From the NCBI GenBank assembly GCA_002737345.1, contig NSIK01000010.1:1014-65013 (forward strand): a stretch of 64,000 bases of DNA. The letters run 5' to 3'. The notes beneath the pieces were generated by a model. The model had not been told where the DNA came from. It saw nothing but the letters and a program-made list of their open reading frames with translations, and made no database searches. Made by a program: the position numbers and the translations under genes. The stretch comes from Nitrospirota bacterium. Lineage in GTDB: Bacteria > Nitrospirota > Nitrospiria > Nitrospirales > Nitrospiraceae. How positions within the stretch are numbered: the first letter of the stretch is position 1; every line of letters begins with the position of its first letter. Below are positions 8,401 through 17,680 of this stretch, one piece after another.

Positions 8401-8676
8401 TTATAAGTTCACGTATTTTTTAAATACTTGGCTAGGGCGAAAGGTCACGACTCGACGAGGCGTGATCCCGATTTCTTCGCCGGTCCTGGGATTCCGGCCT
8501 TTCCGTGCCCCTTTACTCCGCACCACAAAATTTCCAAATCCGGCAATCTTGATCGACTCGCCCTTATGCAGCACTTCTTTCAACATATTGAGGACAAGTT
8601 CAACGATATCTGCGGCTTCGTTCTTCGAAATACCAACCTGCTTGTAGATTTCGTTCGCGATATCCGCCTTCCTCAT
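8401..8676 (-). CDS. ihfA: Integration host factor alpha / HU-type DNA-bending protein
   Basis: 91-residue HU/IHF-family nucleoid protein. It shows the dimerising helices (MRKADIANEIYKQVGISKNE), the GFGNFVVRSKGARKGRNPRTGE signature of the DNA-intercalating arm, and a VVTFRPSQVFKKYVN end. The arm has the Pro-containing 'GRNPRTGEEI' typical of IHF-alpha. The adjacent merR gene supports IhfA over HU, but the two cannot be separated with certainty by eye. It has its own strong predicted promoter. Confidence 0.92.
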   Translation of the reverse strand: MRKADIANEIYKQVGISKNEAADIVELVLNMLKEVLHKGESIKIAGFGNFVVRSKGARKGRNPRTGEEIGITPRRVVTFRPSQVFKKYVNL

Positions 8677-8755
8677 GCTTCCCCCTCAGATGCCGCTGCA
8701 CACTTTCGGAATGGTCGTCTCTCAAGTCGACTCGCCCAATAGGCAGTTTCACCAT

Positions 8756-8784
8756 AATTTACGTAAGGTTAGATAGCCTGTCAA
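8756..8784 (-). promoter_or_regulatory. Predicted promoter of ihfA-merR-tRNA-Pro
   Basis: Minus strand TTGACA (8779-8784), a 17-base spacer, TAAATT (8756-8761), 80 bases before the ihfA ATG. The -35 is perfect. It lies in the gap after cimA, separating the two transcription units. Confidence 0.65.
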
Positions 8785-8811
8785 GAGTAAAGATACAAGA
8801 TTCGCTCAGGC

Positions 8812-10461
8812 TCAGAGGTCTTTAGCGAGCAATTTGTACTCAATACTGTCTGCCAGCGCTTGCCAGCTCGCCTCCATGATGTTCTCGGAGACGCCGACCG
8901 TGCCCCATTTATCCTTGTGATCGCCCGATTCAATCAAAACCCGGACCTTCGACTCAGTCCCACGATCGGCCGACAAGACCCGCACTTTATAATCGAGCAG
9001 TTTAACTTCTTTAAGCTGGGGATAGAACTTCTCCAAGGCTTTCCGCAAGGCATGGTCGAGCGCATTGACTGGGCCGGCGCCTGACGCTGCCGCATGTTCC
9101 ACCACATCGCCGACCTTCACCATGACCGTGGCCTCCGACAACATGGCGCCCTGGTCCTGTTTTTTCTCGACGATCACCCGGAACCCCAGCAGTTGGAAAG
9201 AAGGCTTATGGGTCCCCATGGCTTTCCGCATGAGCAACTCGAAGGAGCCTTCCGCCGCCTCAAATTGGTAGCCCTGGCTTTCACGCTCCTTCAGCACATC
9301 GATCAATTCTTGTAGTTTGGCGTGATCCTTGTCTAATTTGATCCCGTAGGCCTCGACCTTTTCCATCAATCCGCTCCGGCCTGCTGCATCCGACAGCAAC
9401 ATCCTCTGGCGGTTCCCGACTAACGACGGAATCACATGTTCGTAGGTCGCAGCATTCTTCAGCACCGCATGGATATGGACCCCGCCCTTATGGGCGAAGG
9501 CCGAATCGCCCACGTAGGGCTGATGCGTATTGGGCATGAGGTTCGCGATCTCGGTCACGAATCCTGACACCCGCTTGAGATGGCTCAAGCGATTGCCCAG
9601 CACCGGCCGTTTCATCTTCAGTTCAAGATTAGGGATGATGGAGCAGAGATTGGCATTGCCGCACCGCTCACCAATCCCATTGATCGTCCCTTGCACTTGC
9701 AGAATGCCCGTCTCGATCGCCATCAACGAGTTCGCGACGGCCATTTCACAATCGTTGTGGGCATGGATCCCCAAGGGCACGGCACATTCACGCCGCACGA
9801 CTTCGCAAATCTCTTTGATTTCCCACGGCATCGTCCCGCCATTGGTGTCGCAAAGAATGACCCGCTCGGCGCCGGCCGCGACTGCCTGGCGAATGGTCTC
9901 CAATGCATAGTCAGGATTCGTTTTGTACCCATCGAAGAAATGTTCCGCATCATAGAACAGTCTCCGGCCCTTCGAACGGAGATGGGCCACGGAGTCGCTG
10001 ATGAGTTCAAGATTCTTCGCGAGAGAAATATTGAGCGCGTCAGTGACGTGCAACGACCAGCTCTTCCCGAAGAGCGTGATCACTGAAGTCTCGGCATCCA
10101 GCAGCGATTTAATATTCTGATCGTCCTGTACCGCGTTGCTGGCCTTTCGCGTCGAGCCGAAGGCCACGACCGTCGACGTCTGCAGTGGGACCGCCTTGAT
10201 CCTCCGGAAGAACTCAATATCTTTGGGATTCGCCCCAGGCCACCCGCCCTCGATGAACTGCACGCCAAGCCCGTCTAACTGTTGCGCAACCCGCACCTTG
10301 TCTTCCACCGAAAAACTGACGTCCTCGGCCTGGGCTCCATCGCGCAGGGTCGTGTCGTAGATTTCCAATGCCGGCTTCACGGCAAGCGCAGGTGTGCCTG
10401 GCGCTGACGCCGCAGCCTGCTTGCCTTGCGAGGATCCTGATTGGGGTATTTTTCGAATCAT
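8812..10461 (-). CDS. cimA: (R)-Citramalate synthase
   Basis: Condenses pyruvate and acetyl-CoA to citramalate, the threonine-independent entry to isoleucine. Start at ATG 10461 (MIRKIPQSGSS), giving 549 residues; the track's extra 48 codons are unsupported. The DRE-TIM barrel begins IYDTTLRDGAQAEDVSF, with FIEGGWPGANPKD typical of CimA rather than LeuA, and GIHAHNDCEMAVANSLMAI carrying the metal-binding His-x-His. The C-terminal LeuA allosteric domain (about 420-545) suggests isoleucine feedback. Last gene of the amino-acid operon, after lysC. A short Ala/Ser-rich N-terminal tail precedes the barrel. Confidence 0.93.
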   Translation of the reverse strand: MIRKIPQSGSSQGKQAAASAPGTPALAVKPALEIYDTTLRDGAQAEDVSFSVEDKVRVAQQLDGLGVQFIEGGWPGANPKDIEFFRRIKAVPLQTSTVVAFGSTRKASNAVQDDQNIKSLLDAETSVITLFGKSWSLHVTDALNISLAKNLELISDSVAHLRSKGRRLFYDAEHFFDGYKTNPDYALETIRQAVAAGAERVILCDTNGGTMPWEIKEICEVVRRECAVPLGIHAHNDCEMAVANSLMAIETGILQVQGTINGIGERCGNANLCSIIPNLELKMKRPVLGNRLSHLKRVSGFVTEIANLMPNTHQPYVGDSAFAHKGGVHIHAVLKNAATYEHVIPSLVGNRQRMLLSDAAGRSGLMEKVEAYGIKLDKDHAKLQELIDVLKERESQGYQFEAAEGSFELLMRKAMGTHKPSFQLLGFRVIVEKKQDQGAMLSEATVMVKVGDVVEHAAASGAGPVNALDHALRKALEKFYPQLKEVKLLDYKVRVLSADRGTESKVRVLIESGDHKDKWGTVGVSENIMEASWQALADSIEYKLLAKDL

Positions 10462-10516
10462 AGAAAACTCTACTGTGAGTAGACAATGTTGCCGAAACTG
10501 ACATCGCCAATAGTCG

Positions 10517-11758
10517 TTACTTTGTGGGTCGGCCTCCCTCCCGCGCTTGATCCAATCCGAACGCGGTATGGAGCGCGCGCATCGCGAGCTCCACATACTT
10601 TTCATCGATGACGCAGGAGATCTTGATCTCCGACGTGCTGATCATGAGGATGTTTACGCCTTCCCGCGCCAGAACCTCGAACATCTTGGCCGCAACCCCG
10701 GAATGGGAACGCATCCCGACGCCGACCAACGAGACCTTGGCGATCGCCTCGGTCACGGCCACAGACTTCGCCTCGATCCCCTTCGCCACATCCTGGATGA
10801 TCGGCATGGCCTTCGAGATGTCCACCCGTGGAATCGTAAATGACATATCCGTCAGGCCGGACTGGCTCATGTTCTGAATGATCATATCAACGTTGATATT
10901 GGCTTTGGCTACCGGCCCGAAAATTTTCGATGCAATACCCGGCTTGTCCGGCACGCCCACAATCGTGATTTTGGCCTGATTCTGGTCCCCAGTGACTCCC
11001 GACACCGCGACCGCCTCCATATCCTCGTCTTCACGCGTCACGAGCGTCCCCTTTCCTTCTTTGAAGCTGGAGTTCACCTCCACCGGCACATTGAACTTCG
11101 CGGCAAATTCGACCGAGCGGCTCTGCAGCACTTTGGCGCCCAGACTGGCCATCTCCAGCATTTCTTCATAGGAAATCTTGTCGATGCGGCGCGCTGCCGG
11201 GACAATATTGGGATCCGAAGTGTAGACGCCGTCGACGTCGGTAAAAATGATGCAGCGATCGGCCTTCAAGGCCGCCGCCAGCGCCACCGCCGTCAGATCG
11301 GAACCTCCGCGCCCCAGCGTCGTGACATCCGACTGTTCGTTGATCCCTTGAAACCCGGCCACTACCGGAATCACCCCTTTGGAGAGGGCTTCACGGATGC
11401 GCTCAGCCGCCACCTTGGTAATCCGCGCTTTCGTATGGGCGCTGTCCGTCATGATCCCGACTTGACGGCCCGTGAACGATTTGGCATCGAATCCGCGGGC
11501 CCGCAAGGCCATCGCCAACAAGGCAATGGCCACCCTCTCTCCCGTCGACAACAGCATATCCAGTTCACGATCGTCCGGAAGCGATGTCACCTGATGGGCC
11601 AGCTTGAGCAGCCGATCCGTTTCACCGCTCATCGCAGAGAGGACGACAACGACGCGATGGCCCTCTTTATAAGCCTTTTCGACCCGTTCGGCGACGCAGC
11701 GGATCCGCTCGATGGTGCCGACGGATGTTCCTCCATATTTCTGAACAATCAGCGCCAC
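10517..11758 (-). CDS. lysC: Aspartate kinase
   Basis: First step of the aspartate family: aspartate to aspartyl-phosphate. The 413-residue form (GTG start) has [10 protein letters not shown] at the N-terminus, '[20 protein letters not shown]' in the kinase domain, and two C-terminal ACT domains (about 270-405; [30 protein letters not shown]) that bind lysine and/or threonine. It is not fused to homoserine dehydrogenase. Five bases after the ApgM-like gene. Confidence 0.96.
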   Translation of the reverse strand: MALIVQKYGGTSVGTIERIRCVAERVEKAYKEGHRVVVVLSAMSGETDRLLKLAHQVTSLPDDRELDMLLSTGERVAIALLAMALRARGFDAKSFTGRQVGIMTDSAHTKARITKVAAERIREALSKGVIPVVAGFQGINEQSDVTTLGRGGSDLTAVALAAALKADRCIIFTDVDGVYTSDPNIVPAARRIDKISYEEMLEMASLGAKVLQSRSVEFAAKFNVPVEVNSSFKEGKGTLVTREDEDMEAVAVSGVTGDQNQAKITIVGVPDKPGIASKIFGPVAKANINVDMIIQNMSQSGLTDMSFTIPRVDISKAMPIIQDVAKGIEAKSVAVTEAIAKVSLVGVGMRSHSGVAAKMFEVLAREGVNILMISTSEIKISCVIDEKYVELAMRALHTAFGLDQAREGGRPTK

Positions 11759-11763
11759 GACCG

Positions 11764-13002
11764 TCAGGATCCTTTTGCGAACAATCGCACGACGAACTTC
11801 GTCGCGTCACGTGGAGGCACAGTCGACGCCTGGGCATGCGCTTCGGTGAATTTTCGTCCGCTTCCGGCTGCGGGATCGGCGGCACTGTCACGATAGGCGA
11901 AGAAGCCCAGCCCCTCCGCCGCCTGACCCTGATGCACGTTGCCCGCATCACAGAAAGCCGCAAGGCGATAGGGGCCGGATTTGGCCAGCCCTTCAAGCAA
12001 CGGCCCGACCAGTTCGCGATCGACCGCTTCAATCGCCTTCACCTTGGCCGCAACGTCCGATCCATAGGCAACCTCGTCCGGCAACTCCACATGCACGTAG
12101 GCAAAATCTTTTTCCTTGAGGTCCTCCAACGCCACCGCCGCCTGGGCGCGCAGATCCCCCTCGGCCAACCGTGCCCTATCCACCGCCTCGAGCCCTGCCA
12201 TTATACCGAGCCCCCGATGGACATCGCTCTGTGACACCACCGTACCGGTCATCTTAAAACGTTCCGCCAGACTGGGCCAAAACACGGCCCGGCCCTGGCC
12301 CCAGAGCCAGAGACAATTGGCTTGCTTCTGCCCCGCCTTGCTGCGCTCCGCATTAAGGGGATGGTCGCGCAAGATTTGAAATGACGCGTCCATCAGCTTC
12401 CACAAATGGTCCGCTCCCTCGCCCGTCGGCATGGCTTCGGCGATCGGCCGGCCGACCAGCGATTGCGGATCCTGACAAACTGCGCGCACCTTCCCGTTGA
12501 CCCACACCATGAGGTGGCGGTGGCCTACGCCTGGATAGAACTGAATTATCTCAGACCCGAGCTGTTCATTGATCGCCTCGATCAATTCACGAGCCTCTTC
12601 CGTCGCAATCAACCCGGCGGTCGCATCGTCCATGACCACATGCGGCCCCAGCTTCTTAATTCCATCCAATCCGCCTTTGCCCGCGGACGCGTCTGCCCGC
12701 AACGTGACCATCGTGCAACGATAAACCACGTCCTGCTCGCCGACAGTAACCCCCAAGCTCGCTGCTTCGAATGGGCCGGGCCCCTGATAGTATTTCTTAA
12801 GGTCGTAGCCGAGGATGGCCGTCTCCATCAACCCGTTCCCCTTCCGCACGCCCTCGGGCGCCGCAGCTAAGATCCCCAACTCTCCCTCTTTCGCGAGACG
12901 ATCGAGATGAGGAGTCGAGGCCGCCTGCAGAGGAGTCTGCTTGCCCAATTCCTGCCGGGGAAGGTCTGCCATCCCGTCGGCATGGAGCATCACATATTTC
13001 AT
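11764..13002 (-). CDS. apgM: ApgM-family phosphoglycerate mutase homologue (candidate homoserine kinase or pseudoenzyme)
   Basis: 412-residue member of the archaeal-type, cofactor-independent phosphoglycerate mutase family (alkaline phosphatase superfamily): [46 protein letters not shown] and [15 protein letters not shown] are clear. A branch of this family beside thrC and hom is known as 'proposed homoserine kinase', and no thrB is present here. However, compared with recalled family motifs, the nucleophile region GSD...LGYDP reads GNG...LGYDL, a late His (aGHdgd) is Tyr (VAYGSD), and the usual DH pair reads DA. True mutase activity is therefore doubtful. It lies between thrC and lysC with short gaps. 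Confidence 0.8.
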   Translation of the reverse strand: MKYVMLHADGMADLPRQELGKQTPLQAASTPHLDRLAKEGELGILAAAPEGVRKGNGLMETAILGYDLKKYYQGPGPFEAASLGVTVGEQDVVYRCTMVTLRADASAGKGGLDGIKKLGPHVVMDDATAGLIATEEARELIEAINEQLGSEIIQFYPGVGHRHLMVWVNGKVRAVCQDPQSLVGRPIAEAMPTGEGADHLWKLMDASFQILRDHPLNAERSKAGQKQANCLWLWGQGRAVFWPSLAERFKMTGTVVSQSDVHRGLGIMAGLEAVDRARLAEGDLRAQAAVALEDLKEKDFAYVHVELPDEVAYGSDVAAKVKAIEAVDRELVGPLLEGLAKSGPYRLAAFCDAGNVHQGQAAEGLGFFAYRDSAADPAAGSGRKFTEAHAQASTVPPRDATKFVVRLFAKGS

Positions 13003-13024
13003 CGAAGCCCTGCGCTCATTGTAT

Positions 13025-14083
13025 CTACACCCTTAAAAGACGAGCGACATCCTCCCGCGTCGCTCTAACGGTTTTCGGTTGAGCCGATACACTAATCGCC
13101 GTATCGGCATCTTTCAATCCATGGCCTGTCAAGGTACAGACCACCGTCTCGCCTTCGCGAAGCCCGCCCTGCTTACTCAACTTCGTCAGGCCGGCCACCG
13201 AAGCAGCGGAGGACGGTTCGCAGAAAACGCCTTCCGTGGCCGCCAGCATCCGATAGGCCTGCAAAATTTCCTCATCCGTGACCGAATCGATCGCCCCGGA
13301 GGATTCCTTCACGGCGTTCAAGGCGGCTTGCCAACTGGCCGGATTGCCGATCCTGATCGCCGTGGCCACCGTCTGCGGATTCTCCACGATGTGCCCCAAC
13401 ACGATCGGCGCCGCGCCGGTGGCCTGAAACCCGATCATGCGTGGGAGTTTCGTGGATTGATTAGCCGCACGGTATTCCTGATAGCCCTTCCAATAGGCCG
13501 TAATATTGCCGGCGTTCCCGACCGGCAGCACATGAATCGTCGGTGCATCACCAAGCTGATCGCAGACTTCCATCGCGGCGGTCTTCTGCCCCTCGATCCG
13601 ATAGGGATTGAGCGAGTTGACCAGCTCAATGTGGTGGCTCACCGACAATTCCTTCACGATAGTGAACGCCTGGTCAAAATTTCCCTGGATCTGAATGACC
13701 GTGGCCTGGTGCATCATGGCCTGGGACAGTTTGCCCATCGCAATTTTCCCCGCAGGAATCAGCACATAAACCGCCAGCCCAGCCCGCGCCCCATAGGCTG
13801 CGGCAGAGGCAGAGGTATTCCCCGTGGAGGCGCAGATGACCGCTTTGACGCCGGCCTCAACAGCCTTCGAGATCGCCAGCGTCATGCCTCGGTCTTTGAA
13901 CGATCCAGTGGGGTTCGCGCCTTCAATTTTAAGATAGAGATCAATGCCGGGCGCAATCTGCTGGGCCAACCTCGTCGCCCTGATGAGCGGGGTATTGCCT
14001 TCACACAACGTCACCACGGGTGTACGGTCGGTTACAGGGAGGAACTTGCGATATTCTTCAATCAGGCCGCGCCAGCGAGTCAT
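13025..14083 (-). CDS. thrC: Threonine synthase
   Basis: PLP enzyme converting O-phosphohomoserine to threonine. ATG 14083 ([17 protein letters not shown]) lies four bases after the hom stop and gives 352 residues. The PLP lysine is in '[20 protein letters not shown]', and the glycine-rich phosphate loop is [16 protein letters not shown]. Length and motifs fit the short bacterial ThrC type. Its substrate requires a homoserine kinase, which is not obviously encoded nearby apart from the ApgM-like neighbour. Confidence 0.96.
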   Translation of the reverse strand: MTRWRGLIEEYRKFLPVTDRTPVVTLCEGNTPLIRATRLAQQIAPGIDLYLKIEGANPTGSFKDRGMTLAISKAVEAGVKAVICASTGNTSASAAAYGARAGLAVYVLIPAGKIAMGKLSQAMMHQATVIQIQGNFDQAFTIVKELSVSHHIELVNSLNPYRIEGQKTAAMEVCDQLGDAPTIHVLPVGNAGNITAYWKGYQEYRAANQSTKLPRMIGFQATGAAPIVLGHIVENPQTVATAIRIGNPASWQAALNAVKESSGAIDSVTDEEILQAYRMLAATEGVFCEPSSAASVAGLTKLSKQGGLREGETVVCTLTGHGLKDADTAISVSAQPKTVRATREDVARLLRV

Positions 14084-14087
14084 CACA

Positions 14088-15401
14088 TCAGTCGTCCTTG
14101 CCCTCAACGCGGATCAACGTCGTCGGCTCGGAAATAAAGGCCATCTGGTTGATTGCGCGCAATGCCGCCTGGACATCGCGCTCCATGGCCGTATGGGTTT
14201 TGATCACGACCGGCACCGTTTGCCCGTCACGCCGCCCCTGTTGAAGGACGGACGAAATACTGATGCCGCACCGGCCCAGCTCCCCTGCGATCTGCGACAG
14301 GACACCGGGACGGTCCAGCACCATAAAGCGGAGATAGTAGAGCGAGCTAATTTCTTCCATCGGCCGCATGCGAAGCGGGCGGCGCTGCGCCTGCTGGAAC
14401 GAAGCAGGCGGCACTCGCCCCACCGCACCCTTCAGCAGATTGCGCGAAATGGCAATGAGGTCGCTGACCACCGCGCTGCCGGTCGGCAGGGATCCGGCGC
14501 CCCTACCATAGAGCACCACATCGCCCACGGCATCGCCGACGAATTGAATTGCGTTGTAGACTCCTTCGACTTGGGCGAGCGGAGACGAAGCGGGCAGCAT
14601 CGTGGGATGCACGCGGGCTTCGACTTCGTTGCCCCCCAGCTTGGCAATGCCCAAGAGCTTGATCGTACAGCCAAACTCTTTGGCATAGGCGATATCGAGC
14701 GGCGTAATGTGGGTGATTCCCTCGGTATACACCTCTTTGAAATTGACTGGCGTGCCATAGGCCAGGGCCACCAGGATCGCCAGCTTGTGCGCCGAATCGA
14801 TCCCGGCCACATCGAAGGTCGGATCCGCTTCGGCATAGCCGGCCTGTTTCGCGTCGTCGAGTACCGAATCGAAACTCCGGCCTTCACTCGTCATGCGCGA
14901 GAGGATGTAATTGGCCGTCCCGTTGATGATCCCGTAAATAGATTGGATGGTGTTGGCCGCCAGTCCTTCCCTCAGGGCCTGGATCACGGGAATCCCTCCT
15001 CCCACACTCGCTTCGAAACCGATGTCGACTCCCTTGCGGGAGGCCGCGGCAAAAATTTCTTCTCCATGTAATGCGAGCAGGGCCTTGTTCGCGGTGACGA
15101 CCTGTTTACCTGCCGCAATGGCTTCCAGAATGATACGTTTGGCGAAATCGCAGCCCCCGACCAACTCGACCACGATGTCGATCGACGGATCGTTGAGAAT
15201 CTGTTTCGCATCGGTCGTAAGGACGCCAGGCTGCAAGGTCAGCCCCCGATTCTTCGTCACATCCAAGTCCGCAATCCGAACGATTTCGATCGGCACGCCG
15301 ACACGGCGGCTGATCACGGCAGCATTCTCCAGAAGAATCTTCGCGACCCCCGTTCCGACCGTACCGAACCCAATGATGCCGACGCCCACGCGTGAAATCA
15401 T
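14088..15401 (-). CDS. hom: Homoserine dehydrogenase
   Basis: NAD(P)H-dependent reduction of aspartate semialdehyde to homoserine. The 437 residues start with a Rossmann site [17 protein letters not shown], contain the catalytic region '[20 protein letters not shown]' and [11 protein letters not shown], and end in an ACT domain (about 350-430) that suggests threonine feedback. The start overlaps the alaC stop by four bases, so the genes are likely coupled. Confidence 0.97.
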   Translation of the reverse strand: MISRVGVGIIGFGTVGTGVAKILLENAAVISRRVGVPIEIVRIADLDVTKNRGLTLQPGVLTTDAKQILNDPSIDIVVELVGGCDFAKRIILEAIAAGKQVVTANKALLALHGEEIFAAASRKGVDIGFEASVGGGIPVIQALREGLAANTIQSIYGIINGTANYILSRMTSEGRSFDSVLDDAKQAGYAEADPTFDVAGIDSAHKLAILVALAYGTPVNFKEVYTEGITHITPLDIAYAKEFGCTIKLLGIAKLGGNEVEARVHPTMLPASSPLAQVEGVYNAIQFVGDAVGDVVLYGRGAGSLPTGSAVVSDLIAISRNLLKGAVGRVPPASFQQAQRRPLRMRPMEEISSLYYLRFMVLDRPGVLSQIAGELGRCGISISSVLQQGRRDGQTVPVVIKTHTAMERDVQAALRAINQMAFISEPTTLIRVEGKDD

Positions 15402-16594
15402 TCTTCAGATCCTTCCAGCTTCAGAGCCTTGCGAATGCCGCGTACGGCTTGCCTCGTGCGATGTTCATTTTCAACCAGGCCGAACCGCACATACTCGTCT
15501 CCGCCTTCACCGAATCCAATCCCGGGAGACACAGCGACTTTGGCCTCGCGAAGCAGGAGTTTGGAAAACTCCAATGAGCCCATCGACCGATAGGGCACGG
15601 GGATCCTGGCCCAGACGAACATGGTCGCCACAGGCTTCGTCACCTGCCACCCGATGCGGTTCAGGCCGCCCACCAACACATCGCGCCGTTTCTGATAACG
15701 CAACACTGTCTCCTTGACGCATTCTTGCGGCCCATTCAGGGCGATGACGCTGGCGATCTGCAAGGGCTGGAAAATTCCGTAGTCGAGATAACTCTTGATC
15801 TTGGCCAGGGCTCCGACGACTTCGCGATTACCGCAACAGAAGCCCACGCGCCAGCCCGGCATATTGTAGGCCTTGGACAAAGTATAGAACTCCACTCCGA
15901 CATCCTTGGCACCGGGAGCTTGCAAGAAGCTCGGCGCCTTGTAGCCATCGAAGACCAGGTCCGCATAGGCCAGGTCGTGAATGACGATCACGTCGTGCTC
16001 TTTGGCAAAGGCGACGATTTTCTTGAAGAACTCGAGGTCCACCACGGCGGTAGTGGGATTGTGCGGAAAATTGATCACCAAAATCTTCGGTCGCGGGAAA
16101 CTCTGGCGATAGACCTTCTGGAGCTCTTCGAAGAAGTCACTGTCCTGACGCAACTCGATTCCGCGGACTTCGCCGCCCGCAATGATAAAACTATACATAT
16201 GGATGGGATAGGTCGGGGTCGGCGTCAAGACGACGTCCCCTGGGCCAATCAAAGCCAAGGCCAGATGCGCCAATCCTTCCTTGGAGCCGATCGTGACGAT
16301 CGTCTCGGTCTCAGGATCCAGCGCGACGTCGTAATTCCGTTTATACCAGCCAGTGATCGCATGGCGCAGCTTGGTAATGCCGCGCGAGGCCGAGTAGCGA
16401 TGGTTCTTCCCCTTCCGCGCCGCCTCGATCATCTTTTCGACGATATGGCTCGGCGTCGGTTGGTCAGGATTGCCCATGCCAAAATCGATAATGTCTTCGC
16501 CCTGTTGACGAGCCTCAAGCTTGAGACTCTGCACTTGGGCAAAGACATACGGTGGTAGCCGTTTGATGCGATAAAATCCGTCGCCCAGTCCCAT
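15398..16594 (-). CDS. alaC: Class I aminotransferase, AlaC-type (glutamate-pyruvate)
   Basis: PLP aminotransferase of 398 residues. It begins [17 protein letters not shown] and [20 protein letters not shown], hallmarks of the AlaC/YfdZ group, has [24 protein letters not shown], and the PLP lysine in [16 protein letters not shown]. AlaC makes alanine from pyruvate; related enzymes act on methionine or LL-diaminopimelate, so the substrate is probable, not proven. It leads the six-gene operon and has an AGGGG ribosome site. Confidence 0.88.
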   Translation of the reverse strand: MGLGDGFYRIKRLPPYVFAQVQSLKLEARQQGEDIIDFGMGNPDQPTPSHIVEKMIEAARKGKNHRYSASRGITKLRHAITGWYKRNYDVALDPETETIVTIGSKEGLAHLALALIGPGDVVLTPTPTYPIHMYSFIIAGGEVRGIELRQDSDFFEELQKVYRQSFPRPKILVINFPHNPTTAVVDLEFFKKIVAFAKEHDVIVIHDLAYADLVFDGYKAPSFLQAPGAKDVGVEFYTLSKAYNMPGWRVGFCCGNREVVGALAKIKSYLDYGIFQPLQIASVIALNGPQECVKETVLRYQKRRDVLVGGLNRIGWQVTKPVATMFVWARIPVPYRSMGSLEFSKLLLREAKVAVSPGIGFGEGGDEYVRFGLVENEHRTRQAVRGIRKALKLEGSEE

Positions 16595-16638
16595 GTATCC
16601 CCTGTCGACAATTCCCCTGCGCAGAAGGCGTGGAGAAA

Positions 16639-16663
16639 CCCCCTGCCTCCCTAACTCAGGGGG
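16639..16663 (-). promoter_or_regulatory. Hairpin at the 5' end of the alaC operon transcript
   Basis: CCCCCTG and CAGGGGG pair around an 11-base loop. From the promoter at 16667-16696 the transcript should begin at about 16660, so this stem would sit at the very 5' end, some 45 bases before alaC. It may protect the mRNA or be regulatory. There is no leader peptide rich in Thr/Ile codons that I can see. Confidence 0.35.
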
Positions 16664-16666
16664 CCT

Positions 16667-16696
16667 ATTCTAATGGCGAGGGACACGTCGAGTCAA
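16667..16696 (-). promoter_or_regulatory. Predicted promoter of the alaC-hom-thrC-apgM-lysC-cimA operon
   Basis: Minus strand TTGACT (16691-16696), an 18-base spacer, TAGAAT (16667-16672). Both hexamers are 5/6 matches. No other good promoter was seen in the next five gene junctions, which are short or overlapping. Confidence 0.65.
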
Positions 16697-16779
16697 ATTA
16701 TCCCGTGATTCTGTGGGGTTCGACATTCGGCTCTTCCAAGAGACTGAGCCAGCCAGACCGCGCTTCCCCCTCCCTATCC

Positions 16780-16809
16780 TTGCCCCTCCCGGCCAATTTC
16801 TGTTACAAC
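16780..16809 (+). promoter_or_regulatory. Possible promoter of pdxJ-nnrD-tsaE-lapA-mutS
   Basis: TTGCCC (16780-16785), an 18-base spacer, TACAAC (16804-16809), 68 bases before the pdxJ GTG. Both hexamers are moderate matches. It is divergent from the alaC promoter. Confidence 0.35.
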
Positions 16810-16877
16810 TAAAACCTCTTTCGACTCATCGCGCAACTCAGCTTCTCCTTGCTTCACATAGCCAGAACGGAGGATCC

Positions 16878-17591
16878 GTGCCACGACTTGGGGTGAATAT
16901 TGACCATGTGGCCACGTTGCGGCAAGCCCGCGGTGGAACCGACCCGGACCCTCTGACTGCCTCCGTACTGGTGGAACTGGCTGGCGCCGACGGCATTGTC
17001 GTCCACCTCAGAGAGGATCGTCGGCATATTCAGGACCGCGATCTTCGTCTCTTGCGGGAACTCATCCGCACCAAGCTCGATCTGGAAATGGCCGCTGATG
17101 AGACCATGGCCAAAATTGCCCTGACCATCAAACCGGACATGGTCACGCTCGTTCCGGAACATCGACAGGAACTTACGACCGAAGGCGGCCTGGATGTGGC
17201 AGGCCACAGAGACCATATCCAGGAACTCGTGGCCATGCTCCACGATGGCGGCATTCCCGTCAGTCTCTTCATCGAACCGGATTTGGCCCAAGTCAAAGCG
17301 GCACACCGAGTTTCAGCCGATTTCGTCGAACTCCATACGGGCCGCTACGCGAATGCCAAACGCTCCAAAGAAGCCGATGCGGAAGTAGACGCCATTACGC
17401 AGGCAGCCAAACTCTCCTACAAGCTGGGCATGGGCGTCAACGCCGGACATGGATTAGACTATCGCAACATCGCACGGTTGCTGAACATCCCTGAAATCGT
17501 CGAATACAACATCGGGCACAGCATCATTGCCCGAGCAGTCCTGGTGGGTCTCGACCAAGCTGTCAGGGAAATGAAAGCCTTGCTGGGGTAA
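16878..17591 (+). CDS. pdxJ: Pyridoxine 5'-phosphate synthase
   Basis: Makes PNP from 3-amino-2-oxopropyl phosphate and deoxyxylulose phosphate in the DXP-dependent vitamin B6 route. Start set at GTG 16878, with GGAGG five bases upstream; the protein then begins [20 protein letters not shown], the conserved PdxJ N-terminus. The 237 residues contain [37 protein letters not shown] and GHGLDYRN, all catalytic barrel motifs. The 55 upstream codons in the track are noncoding. Confidence 0.97.
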   Translation: MPRLGVNIDHVATLRQARGGTDPDPLTASVLVELAGADGIVVHLREDRRHIQDRDLRLLRELIRTKLDLEMAADETMAKIALTIKPDMVTLVPEHRQELTTEGGLDVAGHRDHIQELVAMLHDGGIPVSLFIEPDLAQVKAAHRVSADFVELHTGRYANAKRSKEADAEVDAITQAAKLSYKLGMGVNAGHGLDYRNIARLLNIPEIVEYNIGHSIIARAVLVGLDQAVREMKALLG

Positions 17592-17680
17592 CCGTCTCCT
17601 CCAAGCACAACGCGACTCCCCCTTGCCATGACATTGCGACGTAGGCCACAAACCTCTCGATTCCCCCTACAAGGCCACCG

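Noticed and set aside
13079-14137. 352-residue plus-strand ORF
   Set aside because: Runs antisense to thrC; His/Arg/Gly-rich translation without motifs. A codon-bias shadow, as are 13944-15071, 2527-3336, 52280-53089 and 26789-27427.
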